DNA of 64,000 bases from Terriglobia bacterium (GTDB lineage Bacteria > Acidobacteriota > Terriglobia > Acidiferrales > UBA7541), in NCBI GenBank assembly GCA_020073585.1, contig JAIQEV010000004.1, positions 48,138 to 112,137 on the forward strand. The letters run 5' to 3'. Positions 25,627 to 34,690 of the stretch are shown piece after piece (positions within the stretch are counted from its first letter, which is position 1; every line of letters starts with the position of its first letter). A program made the position numbers and the translations under genes. The notes under the pieces are model-generated. The model searched no databases. It saw nothing but the letters and a program-made list of their open reading frames with translations, and was not told where the DNA came from.

Positions 25627-27042
25627 ATGAACTTTCGAGTCAAAGTGATTTGCACGACGCTGTGCGGCGCCACGCTGCTGGCGTCGCTCGCCTTTGCACA
25701 GACACAAACTACCGCGCCCCCGCCGCTGAAAGGAATCCAGCCGCAAAATGGCCCGAAGCGCCAAGGCCAGCCGCAAACCCCTGCCGCGAGTGATCCCAGG
25801 CTCCGAGCGTCTGCGATGAGGATCAAGCTGGGTCCGCCGAAGAGTGGCCCGAAGATCAGCAATCCCCATGCTGCCCTGCGTGACGCGGCGATCATCGCCG
25901 CGCTTCAAAGGCAAAAGCAGGCGGCGGACATCGAGGCGGCCCAGATGAAAATCGGGATTCGTCCGGCGGGCCCGGTTGGGCTGCCAGCGGTCCAATCACA
26001 ACCCCAATCACAACCCCAATCACAACCGATGTCGGGCCCCGCCATGAATAGCCCCAACAAAGCAAAGCCGCCTAACCCGAACATCCAGAAAGCTCCGGCG
26101 ACGGGAACTATCGGGCCCGGAAGAGTTTCTGACGCTCAGGGGAATACGTCCTCTCTGTACACGCAATCCCATCAAATCGATACCACTGCTCTAACCTGCG
26201 CCCATGACCCGGCCATGAGGATTCTCAAGGTCAGCGGGGATGCCGCTCCGGCTACGTTTACCCCGGACATGAAATATAACTTCTACACCATTACAGGATG
26301 CTCTTTCGGCAATCCTGGCCCCAATGCCCAGGTCTATATCTACAAGGGGAGCGTTTTTCACCAGAAATTTCAGATTCAGGAATGGAATGAGAACTGGATC
26401 AAACTCAATCTCGACCCGGACCTGAGTGGTGTCCTCGATCAGGACAACCTGACTCTGGTTGTTCAGCGCGCAGACGGCAAACAAGCCGATAAAAGCGGAT
26501 TTAAGTTTTATGCTGCGCGTGAAACGAAGTTACTTCACCAAATTCCGCAGCAGTATTTCTCGCTCGACACGTTCCGTCCCGACTATGCCGCCACGTCGAA
26601 TTGGCAGGTTACCTACACTTCTCCATCATCCTCCTCCGTTGAGCCTTTCTTTGCTGGCCTGACCACTGAGGTGCGGTGGTTGTTTCCGGGGCAGTCCGAA
26701 CTTTCCAGCAGCAAGTTTGATCCGTATGTCCTGCGATCGGGTGATGACTTTTACGATTTCAGCCATCTGCAGCCGGGCTTCACGCCCGACTCGGCGTGGA
26801 TGGAATGGGTGGACATCGGCTGCGAATCGGGCAATCTGGTCACCGCAAATGCCGGGAAATTTGACATCGAATGGACGAATGACAACCGGCTGCATGTCTT
26901 CTGGGCTGGAGAAATTTGCAAAGCCCATCAGGGAGGATTTGGCGTTCAAAGTGATGATTTTCAAGAGCCGCCAGGGTCAATGTACGGAGTGAACGTATGG
27001 GTGTCTGGCCCGCGGGGAGTGGATCCCTGGACCGGAAACTAG
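25627..27042 (+). CDS. Secreted protein, tandem paralogue 2, function unknown
   Basis: About 471 residues, with a signal peptide ending near SLAFAQ. It shares with the preceding gene almost the whole first 280 residues (PQNGPKRQGQPQTP, NIQKAPATGTI, TCAHDP, SGVLDQDNLTLVVQRADG), after which the two differ, keeping only similar ends (GVDPWTG, CVNPWTG). The Gln/Pro linker here is made by a 12-base tandem repeat. The ATG at 25627 has AGGAG eight bases upstream; the ATG six bases earlier is too close to it. Function unknown. Confidence 0.8.
   Translation: MNFRVKVICTTLCGATLLASLAFAQTQTTAPPPLKGIQPQNGPKRQGQPQTPAASDPRLRASAMRIKLGPPKSGPKISNPHAALRDAAIIAALQRQKQAADIEAAQMKIGIRPAGPVGLPAVQSQPQSQPQSQPMSGPAMNSPNKAKPPNPNIQKAPATGTIGPGRVSDAQGNTSSLYTQSHQIDTTALTCAHDPAMRILKVSGDAAPATFTPDMKYNFYTITGCSFGNPGPNAQVYIYKGSVFHQKFQIQEWNENWIKLNLDPDLSGVLDQDNLTLVVQRADGKQADKSGFKFYAARETKLLHQIPQQYFSLDTFRPDYAATSNWQVTYTSPSSSSVEPFFAGLTTEVRWLFPGQSELSSSKFDPYVLRSGDDFYDFSHLQPGFTPDSAWMEWVDIGCESGNLVTANAGKFDIEWTNDNRLHVFWAGEICKAHQGGFGVQSDDFQEPPGSMYGVNVWVSGPRGVDPWTGN
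25992..26027 (+). repeat. Tandem repeat, three perfect copies of a 12-base unit
   Basis: The unit CCAATCACAACC occurs three times head to tail inside paralogue 2 and encodes the repeated QPQS linker. The paralogue 1 gene has only a degenerate form at the same place, so the copy number may vary between strains without breaking the frame. Confidence 0.85.
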
Positions 27043-27154
27043 GTCCCGCCCGTAACCATGACGTCCAACTAGAAACAGCCAGCTTTTGAAAGTCAAGTTC
27101 AGTGAGCGGGCAAGGGCAATGAGAATTCGGAAGACCCGGAGCGAGGAGGTCAGC

Positions 27155-28231
27155 GTGATAGCGGATAGAAAGATGAAATTGCCGGTACTTTTGATCCTGG
27201 TGCTCAGTGCGGCGCTTGGTCCTGTAATGATCGGGCAGGAATCTCACAAACCGCTGACCAACGCCGATGTGATCAAGATGGTGAAGAACGGTCTGCCTGA
27301 ATCGGTCATCATCTCCTCCATTCAATCGAGCGCGGCGCGCTTTGATTTGTCGCCCAATGGACTGATCAGCTTGCACAAGGCAGGCGTCAGTCAAAAGACC
27401 ATGGATGCCATGATGGCGGCTGGCGGAAGCAAGCCTCCCGCTGAGGCTGCTGCCCCTTCCGTCGCCGAAAAAGCTCCTCCCAGTGAGGCGGCGCCTCCGC
27501 CGGGCAAAACAAAATCGCGGGTGCCGGTGGTCAGCATCGTGCAGAACGGCGTTGCGCAGAAAATACCCGTGGAAAAAACGCAGTTGGCGCAAACGAAGAA
27601 CAAGCCGACCTCGATGGCCAAGCTGGCTACGGATACCGCCATGATTCAGGGCCTTCAGGCGACCGTGAACACAGCCACGGGGGAAATGGCCAGGCATGTA
27701 AGTTCCCCGGTGGCGGGTTCTGCGCTGGGGCAGGCCGGAGCAGGCGCATTTTCCAGCATATTGGGGCAGCGCAAACCCAAGGTGACCTACGTTTGGGCGA
27801 TTCCCAACCCCGCTTCCACCAATGTCTTGTCCACGGACGCGCCCCAAGTGTCTGTGAACTTCTCGAGCGTGCCGGGCGTAAATCCGGATGAGTTCGAGCC
27901 CGCCATCGTGAAACTCACTCCAGCGCAGAATGCCTTCCGGCTCGTCGGCGCGACGCAGGGAAAAGAGGACGCATTATCCAACTCTTCCGTGGAATGGGAG
28001 ATCTATTCGGGATTCCTCGAGGATCACGTCAAGATCCAGTCCCAGAAACTCGGACCCGGCCAATATCAGATCTCTCCCGCCTCTCCGCTTTTGCCGGGCG
28101 AGTACGGCGTGGTGCTGCGCCCCGTTTCGAAATCCAAGAAATTCTCCGGCGGAGATGTGGTGCGGTACCAAGGAGAAGGAATGATGTTTGACTCGGTGTG
28201 GTCCTTCCAGGTTCCCGCCAGTGAGAATTAA
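27155..28231 (+). CDS. Secreted protein with an N-terminal helical 'NADVIKMVKNGL' domain
   Basis: About 358 residues. The start is put at GTG 27155, because GAGGAGG stands five bases upstream; ATG starts at 27173 and 27086 are alternatives. A signal peptide ends near MIGQES. Then comes a helical module (LTNADVIKMVKNGLPESVI ... LHKAGVSQKTMDAMM) that I know as a recurrent element of acidobacterial exported proteins, an Ala/Pro-rich linker, and a beta-rich C-terminal domain (PLLPGEYGVVLRP) ending in a Trp-Ser-Phe motif. It sits in a same-strand run with the two paralogues. Function unknown. Confidence 0.75.
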   Translation: MIADRKMKLPVLLILVLSAALGPVMIGQESHKPLTNADVIKMVKNGLPESVIISSIQSSAARFDLSPNGLISLHKAGVSQKTMDAMMAAGGSKPPAEAAAPSVAEKAPPSEAAPPPGKTKSRVPVVSIVQNGVAQKIPVEKTQLAQTKNKPTSMAKLATDTAMIQGLQATVNTATGEMARHVSSPVAGSALGQAGAGAFSSILGQRKPKVTYVWAIPNPASTNVLSTDAPQVSVNFSSVPGVNPDEFEPAIVKLTPAQNAFRLVGATQGKEDALSNSSVEWEIYSGFLEDHVKIQSQKLGPGQYQISPASPLLPGEYGVVLRPVSKSKKFSGGDVVRYQGEGMMFDSVWSFQVPASEN

Positions 28232-28303
28232 TGGATGGAGCGTCACCTGAAGTCACGAAGGAGCAAGAAGATGCCGGAGAGATGCTTCCATGAGGAGGCA
28301 ACA

Positions 28304-29908
28304 GTGCGAACGGCCTTAAGCCTATGGAACAAGCCGGTACGCTGGCTGGCGGTTTTGCTGGCCGCCAATGTCTTGGTGCTGGCGGGTTGTAAGAAAAACG
28401 AGCAACCGCGTCCGAGCGCGGGTGTGAGCGCGCCGGAACCTCCCCTACGCCAGGGATCCGGTCATGCCCGGGTGACTTATCAGCCAAACGTCCGGATTAT
28501 GGAGCGAGAAGAGGGCGAGAACGCGCTGATCGGAGTCAGCAGCAACGACGCGGGATTGCTCTTCGATGCGTCTAACGCGACCGCGCGTGAATTGAAAGCC
28601 GGTGATGTTCTCGTGATCAAAGGATTAATCGCGCGCTCGGTACTGGCCGCAAAGGTGACGCCGGATGGAGTGATCGTTCTGACCCAGCAGGCTTCGATTC
28701 CGGAAGTGATCCAGGAAGGGGAGATTACTCTGGAGGCGCCAGTTCGCTTTGGAGAACCTGCCGAATCGGCGGAAGGCAAAGGTTTCCGTGAGTTCCGGAC
28801 AGCGCTGCCCAGTCTTTGGCCAGGGACCGTGTACGCCCAAAGCCCCGAGGGCAACGCGATGAGCAAGGCCGAGCAACAAGGCACGCGCGATGCTTACGGC
28901 AACCTGATCAAGGCTCCCTTTCAGGCCATTCTGGACGACTGGAAAGTCGTCAACTGGAGCGCGAAGCCTGAGCCCGGAAAGATCAACCTGGAATTCACGA
29001 TCACGAGAAGCGAGGCCGGATTCGTGGCGCTGATCACCGGAAAGGGCTACGTTTCCGATTTCGATTTCAGCACCAACATTGGCGTTCACAAAAGCACGAT
29101 GGAAAAGATGGAAACGGGATTCAAGAATCTCAACGGTCTGATGAATTTTCACTGGGAGATCGCGAAGGATACCGCGGGCGTGATGGCGGAGGAAAGCAGA
29201 ATCAAGCTGCCGGGGGCGATTGAGATTCCGCTCTGGAAGTATGCGGACGGGCTCCCGTTATTCCTGGAAATCGGCTCGGCGCTGCTGATCCACCCCGCGA
29301 TCACGGGCGGAAAAGAGGTGAGCAAGGGATCGTTCCGCATTTCCTATGACGGCTATCAGCACTTCAAGGTAAAAACAGGGACCATCGATTCCGACGGAAA
29401 GGTGACCGGGGACATCCAGCTGTTGGACCAAGACAACATTTCGCCGGCGGCCCCGCTGGGCATGGTCGTGTCCTTTGCTGCTCCCCGCATCGAGCTCACG
29501 CTCGGGCTGCAAAAGATTATCAGCACCAAGAACATTCAGAAAGCCGCGGATTATGTGGACAAGGCTGCCGCCATCGTCGCTAAAGAACTGCTAAGCCCGG
29601 ACGCCTACAACGCATACAAGAACGGCCCGCTGGGAAAGTTCTCTCTCGGCGGAACTCTGAAGAACGCATTGAGCACCTCCGGTGCGGCGACCTTACAGCT
29701 CATCGGAACTTCCGCGACCAGCTATACGGGAATGTCCGCCATCACCCCATGTTCGCGAGCTGACCTCAATCTCGTTGGAAAAATCGGAGTGTCCGCGGTG
29801 GCCTGGGGGCAATCCGTGGGATCCCTGTCCAAGGACATTTTTAGGAAAGAAATGACAAAGGTTGATCCGCCGGGCATGAAGTTATGCGAGGACATCGGGA
29901 AGAAGTAG
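28304..29908 (+). CDS. Large lipoprotein, function unknown
   Basis: About 534 residues. GAGGAGG followed five bases later by GTG at 28304 decides the start; the ATG at 28235 would add 23 charged residues ahead of the signal. The lipobox is VLAGCKK. The protein then has a beta-rich stretch (LKAGDVLVIKGLIARSVLAAKV), a possible second secretion-like segment (PGTVYAQ), and a long C-terminal part with many glycine/serine turns. No catalytic motif was seen. It lies between the exported helical-domain protein and the OmpA protein, on the same strand. Confidence 0.72.
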   Translation: MRTALSLWNKPVRWLAVLLAANVLVLAGCKKNEQPRPSAGVSAPEPPLRQGSGHARVTYQPNVRIMEREEGENALIGVSSNDAGLLFDASNATARELKAGDVLVIKGLIARSVLAAKVTPDGVIVLTQQASIPEVIQEGEITLEAPVRFGEPAESAEGKGFREFRTALPSLWPGTVYAQSPEGNAMSKAEQQGTRDAYGNLIKAPFQAILDDWKVVNWSAKPEPGKINLEFTITRSEAGFVALITGKGYVSDFDFSTNIGVHKSTMEKMETGFKNLNGLMNFHWEIAKDTAGVMAEESRIKLPGAIEIPLWKYADGLPLFLEIGSALLIHPAITGGKEVSKGSFRISYDGYQHFKVKTGTIDSDGKVTGDIQLLDQDNISPAAPLGMVVSFAAPRIELTLGLQKIISTKNIQKAADYVDKAAAIVAKELLSPDAYNAYKNGPLGKFSLGGTLKNALSTSGAATLQLIGTSATSYTGMSAITPCSRADLNLVGKIGVSAVAWGQSVGSLSKDIFRKEMTKVDPPGMKLCEDIGKK

Positions 29909-30020
29909 GGGAGAGCGAGCAGAGGAATGCTGGTTTTGGGCTGAAAATCCACGCGGGCTGCGGCTTGCGTCGCGGGAACCGGGGCCAGGCCCGCTAGCTG
30001 GATGGCTCGGAGCGAGGGAC

Positions 30021-31661
30021 ATGGGCACAACGTGTTCGAAATGTGGAGCGCCTCTCGGAAAGGGGCGGATATCTTGTCCGCTGTGCGGCATGCAACGTCG
30101 CAGCGCCGCGCCCGGTGCTCGCGTGCCACGGCCTGGATCGGATTCCGGCAGCGCTCAGCCGAAACTCGTCGTTGTGATCGCTTTCCTCCTCTGCTTGACA
30201 TTGCTAGGGATGGGGAGCCGTGTATACAGGTCATATCGGGCCGGAAAGAAGGTCGGAGAATTCGAAAAGAGCTTGAAGAGCCGGAGAACTGCGAGCACCG
30301 CGCCGGCGCCGCAGAAGAGTGCTCCGGTCAATCACCCCGCAGCCCTTCCGCCCGTCAGCACGAACGCGCCCCCGAAATTCGTTCAGGTCTCCGGGCCGGA
30401 AACCGAACGGACGGAAGGCGGGCCGGAGGCCGATCTGGTGGTGCGCACGGGCGACATCAACAATCTCGGTTTTGGTTGGCCGCAGGGATTCGATCCATTT
30501 TCCGGCGAGTCTACACCGCCGCATCCTTTTCCTTGGACGCCGCCTCCAGGATCGCCCGACGGAACCGACCGCATCATGATCGGTTCGGCCGTGACGCAAA
30601 TGGATTACGGCATCAAACCGCACGACGGCTATAGCACTATCCTCAGGTCTGCGACCCTGGCGCCCAACGCGCCTCCATCCCAGGCGCGGCTGGATTCCCT
30701 GCCCAGGCCGATCACGCTCGACGTGGGGGCTCTGCCCGCGAAGATTGACGCGGTCCTGTTCCAGATTTTCGTGGATGATTTTCAGGCTCCTGTCTGGCAT
30801 TCGCATTTTCAGGTGACGCTGAACGGTACCCGCATCCCTCCGTTCGAGAATGCCGTCAACGCGCTCGATCAGACGGGGCCCATCGGCAAGCTGGTAAGCC
30901 TCAGGCTGCTGCCCGAATACTGGCCACTCTTGCAATCGGGCACGGTCAAGCTGCTGATCGACGATCCAACCACGCGCATTCCGGATGGGTATGCCATCGA
31001 TTTCGTGCGCATTCTGGTGAACCCGCACAAATTCAAGTACGAGGTCTCGCTTGTGGCCTCTGTTGTCGACGCTGACAAACACTCCCCGATCGCGGGCGCC
31101 ACCGTGACCGCCGCGCTCGTTTCTACAGCGACCGACCGGCATGGGAAATGTGCTCTAAAGGAACTGCCCGCAGGCCTTGTGGCTGCGAGCGCAAGCGCTC
31201 CGGGCTACGACGTGGACTCCGTGACGGTTGACCTCGTGGCCGGACAGACCGGCAACGCTGAATTTCTTTTGCACCGGCATGAGGAAGGCACGGCCGCTCT
31301 CGAGCGCGCCATTGCGCAGACCGGCTCGGCCACTATTTATGGGATACATTTCGACACGGGTTCGGCAAAGCTGAGGCCCGACAGCGCGCCCGCGCTGGCC
31401 TCCATCCTCGGACTGATCAATGGTCGCCCCGCATCGCGCTGGATCATCGCGGGACACACCGATAATCAGGGCGGCAGCGACGACAACCGGAAGCTCTCCG
31501 AGGCACGCGCGGGCTCGGTTGTCTCGTGGCTCGGTGCGCATGGAGTGGAGGCGAACCGGCTTGTGCCGAAGGGTTTTGGCCCGAGCAGGCCGGTCGCCGA
31601 CAACGCGAGCGCCAACGGGAGAGCACTCAATCGGCGCGTGGAAATCGCCCCGGCAAATTAG
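30021..31661 (+). CDS. Zinc-ribbon, membrane-spanning OmpA-family protein
   Basis: 546 residues. A zinc ribbon at the N-terminus (C5-x2-C8, C19-x2-C22) is followed by one membrane segment (about 49-65), a proline-rich linker, a beta-rich middle domain, a carboxypeptidase-regulatory-like module (SPIAGATVTAALVSTATD) and a C-terminal OmpA peptidoglycan-binding domain (FDTGSAKLRPDSAPAL ... GHTDNQG ... NRRVEI). This layout would put the ribbon in the cytoplasm and the OmpA domain at the cell wall. It probably links an inner-membrane function to peptidoglycan. It is the last long gene of the unknown envelope run. Confidence 0.85.
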   Translation: MGTTCSKCGAPLGKGRISCPLCGMQRRSAAPGARVPRPGSDSGSAQPKLVVVIAFLLCLTLLGMGSRVYRSYRAGKKVGEFEKSLKSRRTASTAPAPQKSAPVNHPAALPPVSTNAPPKFVQVSGPETERTEGGPEADLVVRTGDINNLGFGWPQGFDPFSGESTPPHPFPWTPPPGSPDGTDRIMIGSAVTQMDYGIKPHDGYSTILRSATLAPNAPPSQARLDSLPRPITLDVGALPAKIDAVLFQIFVDDFQAPVWHSHFQVTLNGTRIPPFENAVNALDQTGPIGKLVSLRLLPEYWPLLQSGTVKLLIDDPTTRIPDGYAIDFVRILVNPHKFKYEVSLVASVVDADKHSPIAGATVTAALVSTATDRHGKCALKELPAGLVAASASAPGYDVDSVTVDLVAGQTGNAEFLLHRHEEGTAALERAIAQTGSATIYGIHFDTGSAKLRPDSAPALASILGLINGRPASRWIIAGHTDNQGGSDDNRKLSEARAGSVVSWLGAHGVEANRLVPKGFGPSRPVADNASANGRALNRRVEIAPAN

Positions 31662-31814
31662 CAGCGGTGGAAGCTTTCCGCGGCGATGTAGCGCAAGAAC
31701 GGGGCGGACGAGTGGCCTTCGGCTTGGTCTGTTTTTTTTTCAGCTCCAGGTTGAAGCAGAGACGCGGTAAAGCGAATCGGCGTGAAATAAATCAACATTT
31801 TCAAGGAGGAATGT

Positions 31815-32339
31815 ATGCGAAAGCTGGTCGTTCTGGGCGTGTTCTTCTCGTGGGTTCTTGTTGCCATGGCGGGCGATAAAGTCCAGCCGCTCAACATTAA
31901 GACGGGTCTCTGGCAAGTAACCATTACCAGCGCTGTCAGTGGGCGTCCCCCGGTACCCGCGGATGTCCTGGCCCGGATGAGTCCTGAACAGAGAGCCAGG
32001 TATGAGGCGGCGATGAAAAAGATGGTCTCCGCAGCGCCAAAGACCACGACCCACAACAACTGCGTGACAAAGGAACAATTGAACAAGGACCCCTTCAGTG
32101 ACGAAAAGAAATCGTGTACCAGGACCGTGCTGAAGTCGACCGGGAGCAGGATGGAGATACGAGAGGTGTGCGAGGGTAATGGCGTAAAAAGCGACATCAC
32201 CATACAGATTGAGGCACTCAATTCCGAAAACGTCAAAGGGGTGGGGCACGTAACTGCAGCGGGCGGCGATAAGTCCATGAACATCAACACAAACTTCACA
32301 GGGAAGTGGATCGGCGCCGTGTGCACCGACAAAAAGTGA
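31815..32339 (+). CDS. Exported DUF3617-family protein
   Basis: 174 residues. A very good ribosome site, AAGGAGG, stands five bases before the ATG. A signal peptide ends near VAMAGDK. The body has the DUF3617 pattern: KTGLWQVTI near the start, a conserved NNCVTKEQL with paired cysteines, then SCTRTVLKS and an MEIREVCEG strand. The family is periplasmic and has no known function. A short T-run-flanked gap separates it from the OmpA gene, so it may have its own promoter. Confidence 0.85.
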   Translation: MRKLVVLGVFFSWVLVAMAGDKVQPLNIKTGLWQVTITSAVSGRPPVPADVLARMSPEQRARYEAAMKKMVSAAPKTTTHNNCVTKEQLNKDPFSDEKKSCTRTVLKSTGSRMEIREVCEGNGVKSDITIQIEALNSENVKGVGHVTAAGGDKSMNINTNFTGKWIGAVCTDKK

Positions 32340-32529
32340 GAACTAAGCCTGGACGGGAGAGCTGTTTGCTCTCTTGCCGCTCCCTCCAGCGGGCTTCGGT
32401 GCCACACGTCCTGTGGCATCCAATGACGCGCTGGAGGGCCGCGCGCTCCATCGCCGTGCCGAATTCGTCCGGCAGTGAATTGCTCTTGAAGGAAGCAATC
32501 CCAGCTTTCGGCTGCGGGAGGATGCAATC

Positions 32530-32685
32530 ATGAACGATTCGGCATCGCCAAAGTCGTTTCGCGTCACGAGTGTTCTTACTCTTGTCGCACTTCTCGGAGT
32601 ATTGGGCTGCAAATCATCGCCCAGGTCCAAACGCGAGAGGTTGAACCGCTCGACTGTCACCAAATTGTCACCAAAATTGGCATAA
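32530..32685 (+). CDS. Small lipoprotein, 51 residues
   Basis: ATG with GGGAGG nine bases upstream. A short N-terminus and a hydrophobic core end in a lipobox (GVLGCKS, Cys27), after which there are only 24 mostly basic residues. It could be a genuine small entericidin-like lipoprotein or the head of a longer lipoprotein that lost its body. Its 3' end runs through the CCAAAATTGG repeats. Confidence 0.5.
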   Translation: MNDSASPKSFRVTSVLTLVALLGVLGCKSSPRSKRERLNRSTVTKLSPKLA

Positions 32686-32701
32686 AACAGGCCAAAATTG
32701 G
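32660..32701. repeat. Palindromic CCAAAATTGG repeats
   Basis: Two perfect palindromes CCAAAATTGG at 32671-32680 and 32692-32701 lie 21 bases apart, two helix turns. A third, imperfect copy (CCAAATTGTC) starts at 32660. Such phasing suits a dimeric DNA-binding protein, but no target promoter was identified. Confidence 0.5.
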
Positions 32702-32944
32702 AGAACTCGAAAAAACTGAAAATCACGCTATCTGATGGCTGGCAAAGTGATTTAGTTGAGTTTTGTAGCAGATAGCGAAGTGGCCTTTTCGCCTTAGCAA
32801 ACCGCCGCCTTCAGCCTCTCGGCCACCTTTCCGCGGCTCGCCTGGCAGGAAGATTCCCCGCCGAACTTGCAAATATAGCATCAAACCGCGCCTTGCGACC
32901 GCTGTGTGGGCGCTGCCGGGCCGGCGCGCGAACCTCCTGGTGCT

Positions 32945-32982
32945 CCGGCCTTGCAGGCCGGGCTCTCCGGGAAGCGCTTCCC
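32945..32982. repeat. Two adjacent GC-rich palindromes
   Basis: CCGGCCT (32945-32951) and AGGCCGG (32955-32961) form a hairpin with a TGC loop. GGGAAGCGCTTCCC (32969-32982) is a perfect 14-base palindrome. No T-run follows either, so they resemble a dispersed repeat element more than a terminator. Confidence 0.5.
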
Positions 32983-33229
32983 AATCCCCCCGAATCCTCG
33001 TAAGATATTCAAGGGAAGCCAGCTAGCAGGCCCGCCGGGGGCTTGCCGGAATATCGTTACCGGGAGCTGGTCTCCGGAAATCCCTATCCGCATGGGCGCA
33101 ATTTCCTTTCCGTTTTTAGAAACATTTAACGTCCCCTTGCGTATAAGAGGGTAGAGCAAAATCAAGGAAGATTTCGTTCGTGCGCGCCAGTGTGGTCACT
33201 GCCCGCGCGGCTGTTGGAAGGGAAAGAGC

Positions 33230-34639
33230 ATGAAGACTTGGCACAAGATCGGCATCGGAGCAGGGGCGGCGGCCTTGGTGGGCGGCATCGTGTGGTTCAG
33301 CGTTTACCAGGCGAATAAAGGCGTGGTCACCGTGCAGACCGCCAAAATCGCTCCGCAGGACCTCGTTTCCCAAGTCACCGCTTCCGGCGAAATCAAGCCC
33401 ACCACCTACACCAACGTCTACGCCGAGGGTTTCGGCAAGATCACCGCCATTGTGGTTCACGAAGGCGACCACGTCAAAAAGGGCGAAACCCTGCTGCTGC
33501 AGGAAAATATCCAGCAGAGCGCCGACGTGCAGGCGCAGGCCGCCGCACTCAGCTCCTCCGAAGCCGGCACGCAATCCTCCGACGCCAGCTACAAAGCCGC
33601 GCAGTCCGACCTCCTGCAGCGCCGCGCCGACCTCGAGCGCGCCAGGCTGGATTGGGAGCGCGGACAGGGGCTCTTCAAGGACGGCCTCATCCCCAAATCC
33701 GACTACGACGCGCGCAAGGCCGCCTACGACAGCGCCACCGCCGGCGAAGCCGCCAGCGCCGCGCGCGTCACCCAGCTCCACGCGGAGATCCAGCGCTCCC
33801 GCGCGCAGCTCGAACAGAGCCGCGCCGTGCTCACGCGCACCCGCGACGTCCTGCGCAAGACCACCTACACCTCGCCCATCAACGGCATCGTCAGCTACCT
33901 CCCCGTGCGCGTCGGCGAAAACGTCGTCCCTGGCATCCAGAACGCCACCGGCAGCTTCCTCATGACTATCTCGGACATGTCGGTGGTCACCGCCGAAGTC
34001 AAAGTGGACGAGACCGACATCGTCAACGTGCGCACCGGCCAGGAGGCCGACGTCACCATCGACGCCGTCCCCGGCAAAATCTTCAAGGGCCAGGTCACCG
34101 AGATCGGCTCGCAGGCCGTTCTGCGCAGCTCCGGTCTGGCCACCACGCAGACCACCACGAGCACCCAGGAAGCCAAGGATTTCAAGGTCGTCGTCACCCT
34201 GGCGAATCCCCCGGAGAATGTCCGCCCGGGCCTTTCCACCACCGCCAAGATCCGGACCGCCGAGCGCAAGAACGTTCTCGCCGTGCCCATCCAGGCGCTG
34301 GCCGTGCGCTCCCGCAAGGATCTCGAAGCAGCCGCCAAGCTGGCCAAGAAGAATTCCAGCGAGGGCGTCACCCTGGCCGCGCCGCCTCCGCCGCCCGCCG
34401 GCAGCGACCCTAAGAAGGACGAAATTCAGGGTATCTTCCTCGTGCACGCCAAGAAGGCTCTCTTCACCCCGGTGGAAACCGGCATCAGCGGCGTCACCGA
34501 CATCGAAGTGAAATCCGGCTTGAAGCCCGGCGACGAAATCGTCGTCGGCAGCTACAAAGCCTTGCGCACGCTGAAACCCGAGGCCTCCGTCAAGGTGGAT
34601 AACACGCCGCCCAAGAAGGCGGAAGAGCAGCAGAACTGA
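33230..34639 (+). CDS. MacA/HlyD-type periplasmic adaptor protein
   Basis: 469 residues. One N-terminal membrane segment (IGIGAGAAALVGGIVWF) is followed by a barrel-sandwich half (VTASGEIKPTTYTNVYAEGFGKI), a long alpha-helical hairpin (about residues 95-205, rich in Ala, Arg and Gln), the second lipoyl half (TYTSPINGIVSYLPVRVGE) and beta-barrel domains. This is the membrane-fusion protein of MacAB-type exporters. The ATPase gene follows, but no permease gene does. A proline-rich insert near residue 380 is unusual. Confidence 0.92.
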   Translation: MKTWHKIGIGAGAAALVGGIVWFSVYQANKGVVTVQTAKIAPQDLVSQVTASGEIKPTTYTNVYAEGFGKITAIVVHEGDHVKKGETLLLQENIQQSADVQAQAAALSSSEAGTQSSDASYKAAQSDLLQRRADLERARLDWERGQGLFKDGLIPKSDYDARKAAYDSATAGEAASAARVTQLHAEIQRSRAQLEQSRAVLTRTRDVLRKTTYTSPINGIVSYLPVRVGENVVPGIQNATGSFLMTISDMSVVTAEVKVDETDIVNVRTGQEADVTIDAVPGKIFKGQVTEIGSQAVLRSSGLATTQTTTSTQEAKDFKVVVTLANPPENVRPGLSTTAKIRTAERKNVLAVPIQALAVRSRKDLEAAAKLAKKNSSEGVTLAAPPPPPAGSDPKKDEIQGIFLVHAKKALFTPVETGISGVTDIEVKSGLKPGDEIVVGSYKALRTLKPEASVKVDNTPPKKAEEQQN

Positions 34640-34690
34640 CGTTTGCCGCAGGGATTTGCGCAGAAGAAAGAAGATCCGAGGAGTCCACGC

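Larger units (their letters stand above)
32340..33229. other. Mostly gene-free stretch at a compositional boundary
   Basis: About 890 bases. It holds one small lipoprotein frame, two groups of palindromes and no long gene I can support. To its right, GC content and third-position GC are clearly higher than to its left. Antisense frames here have no family signs. Confidence 0.6.
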
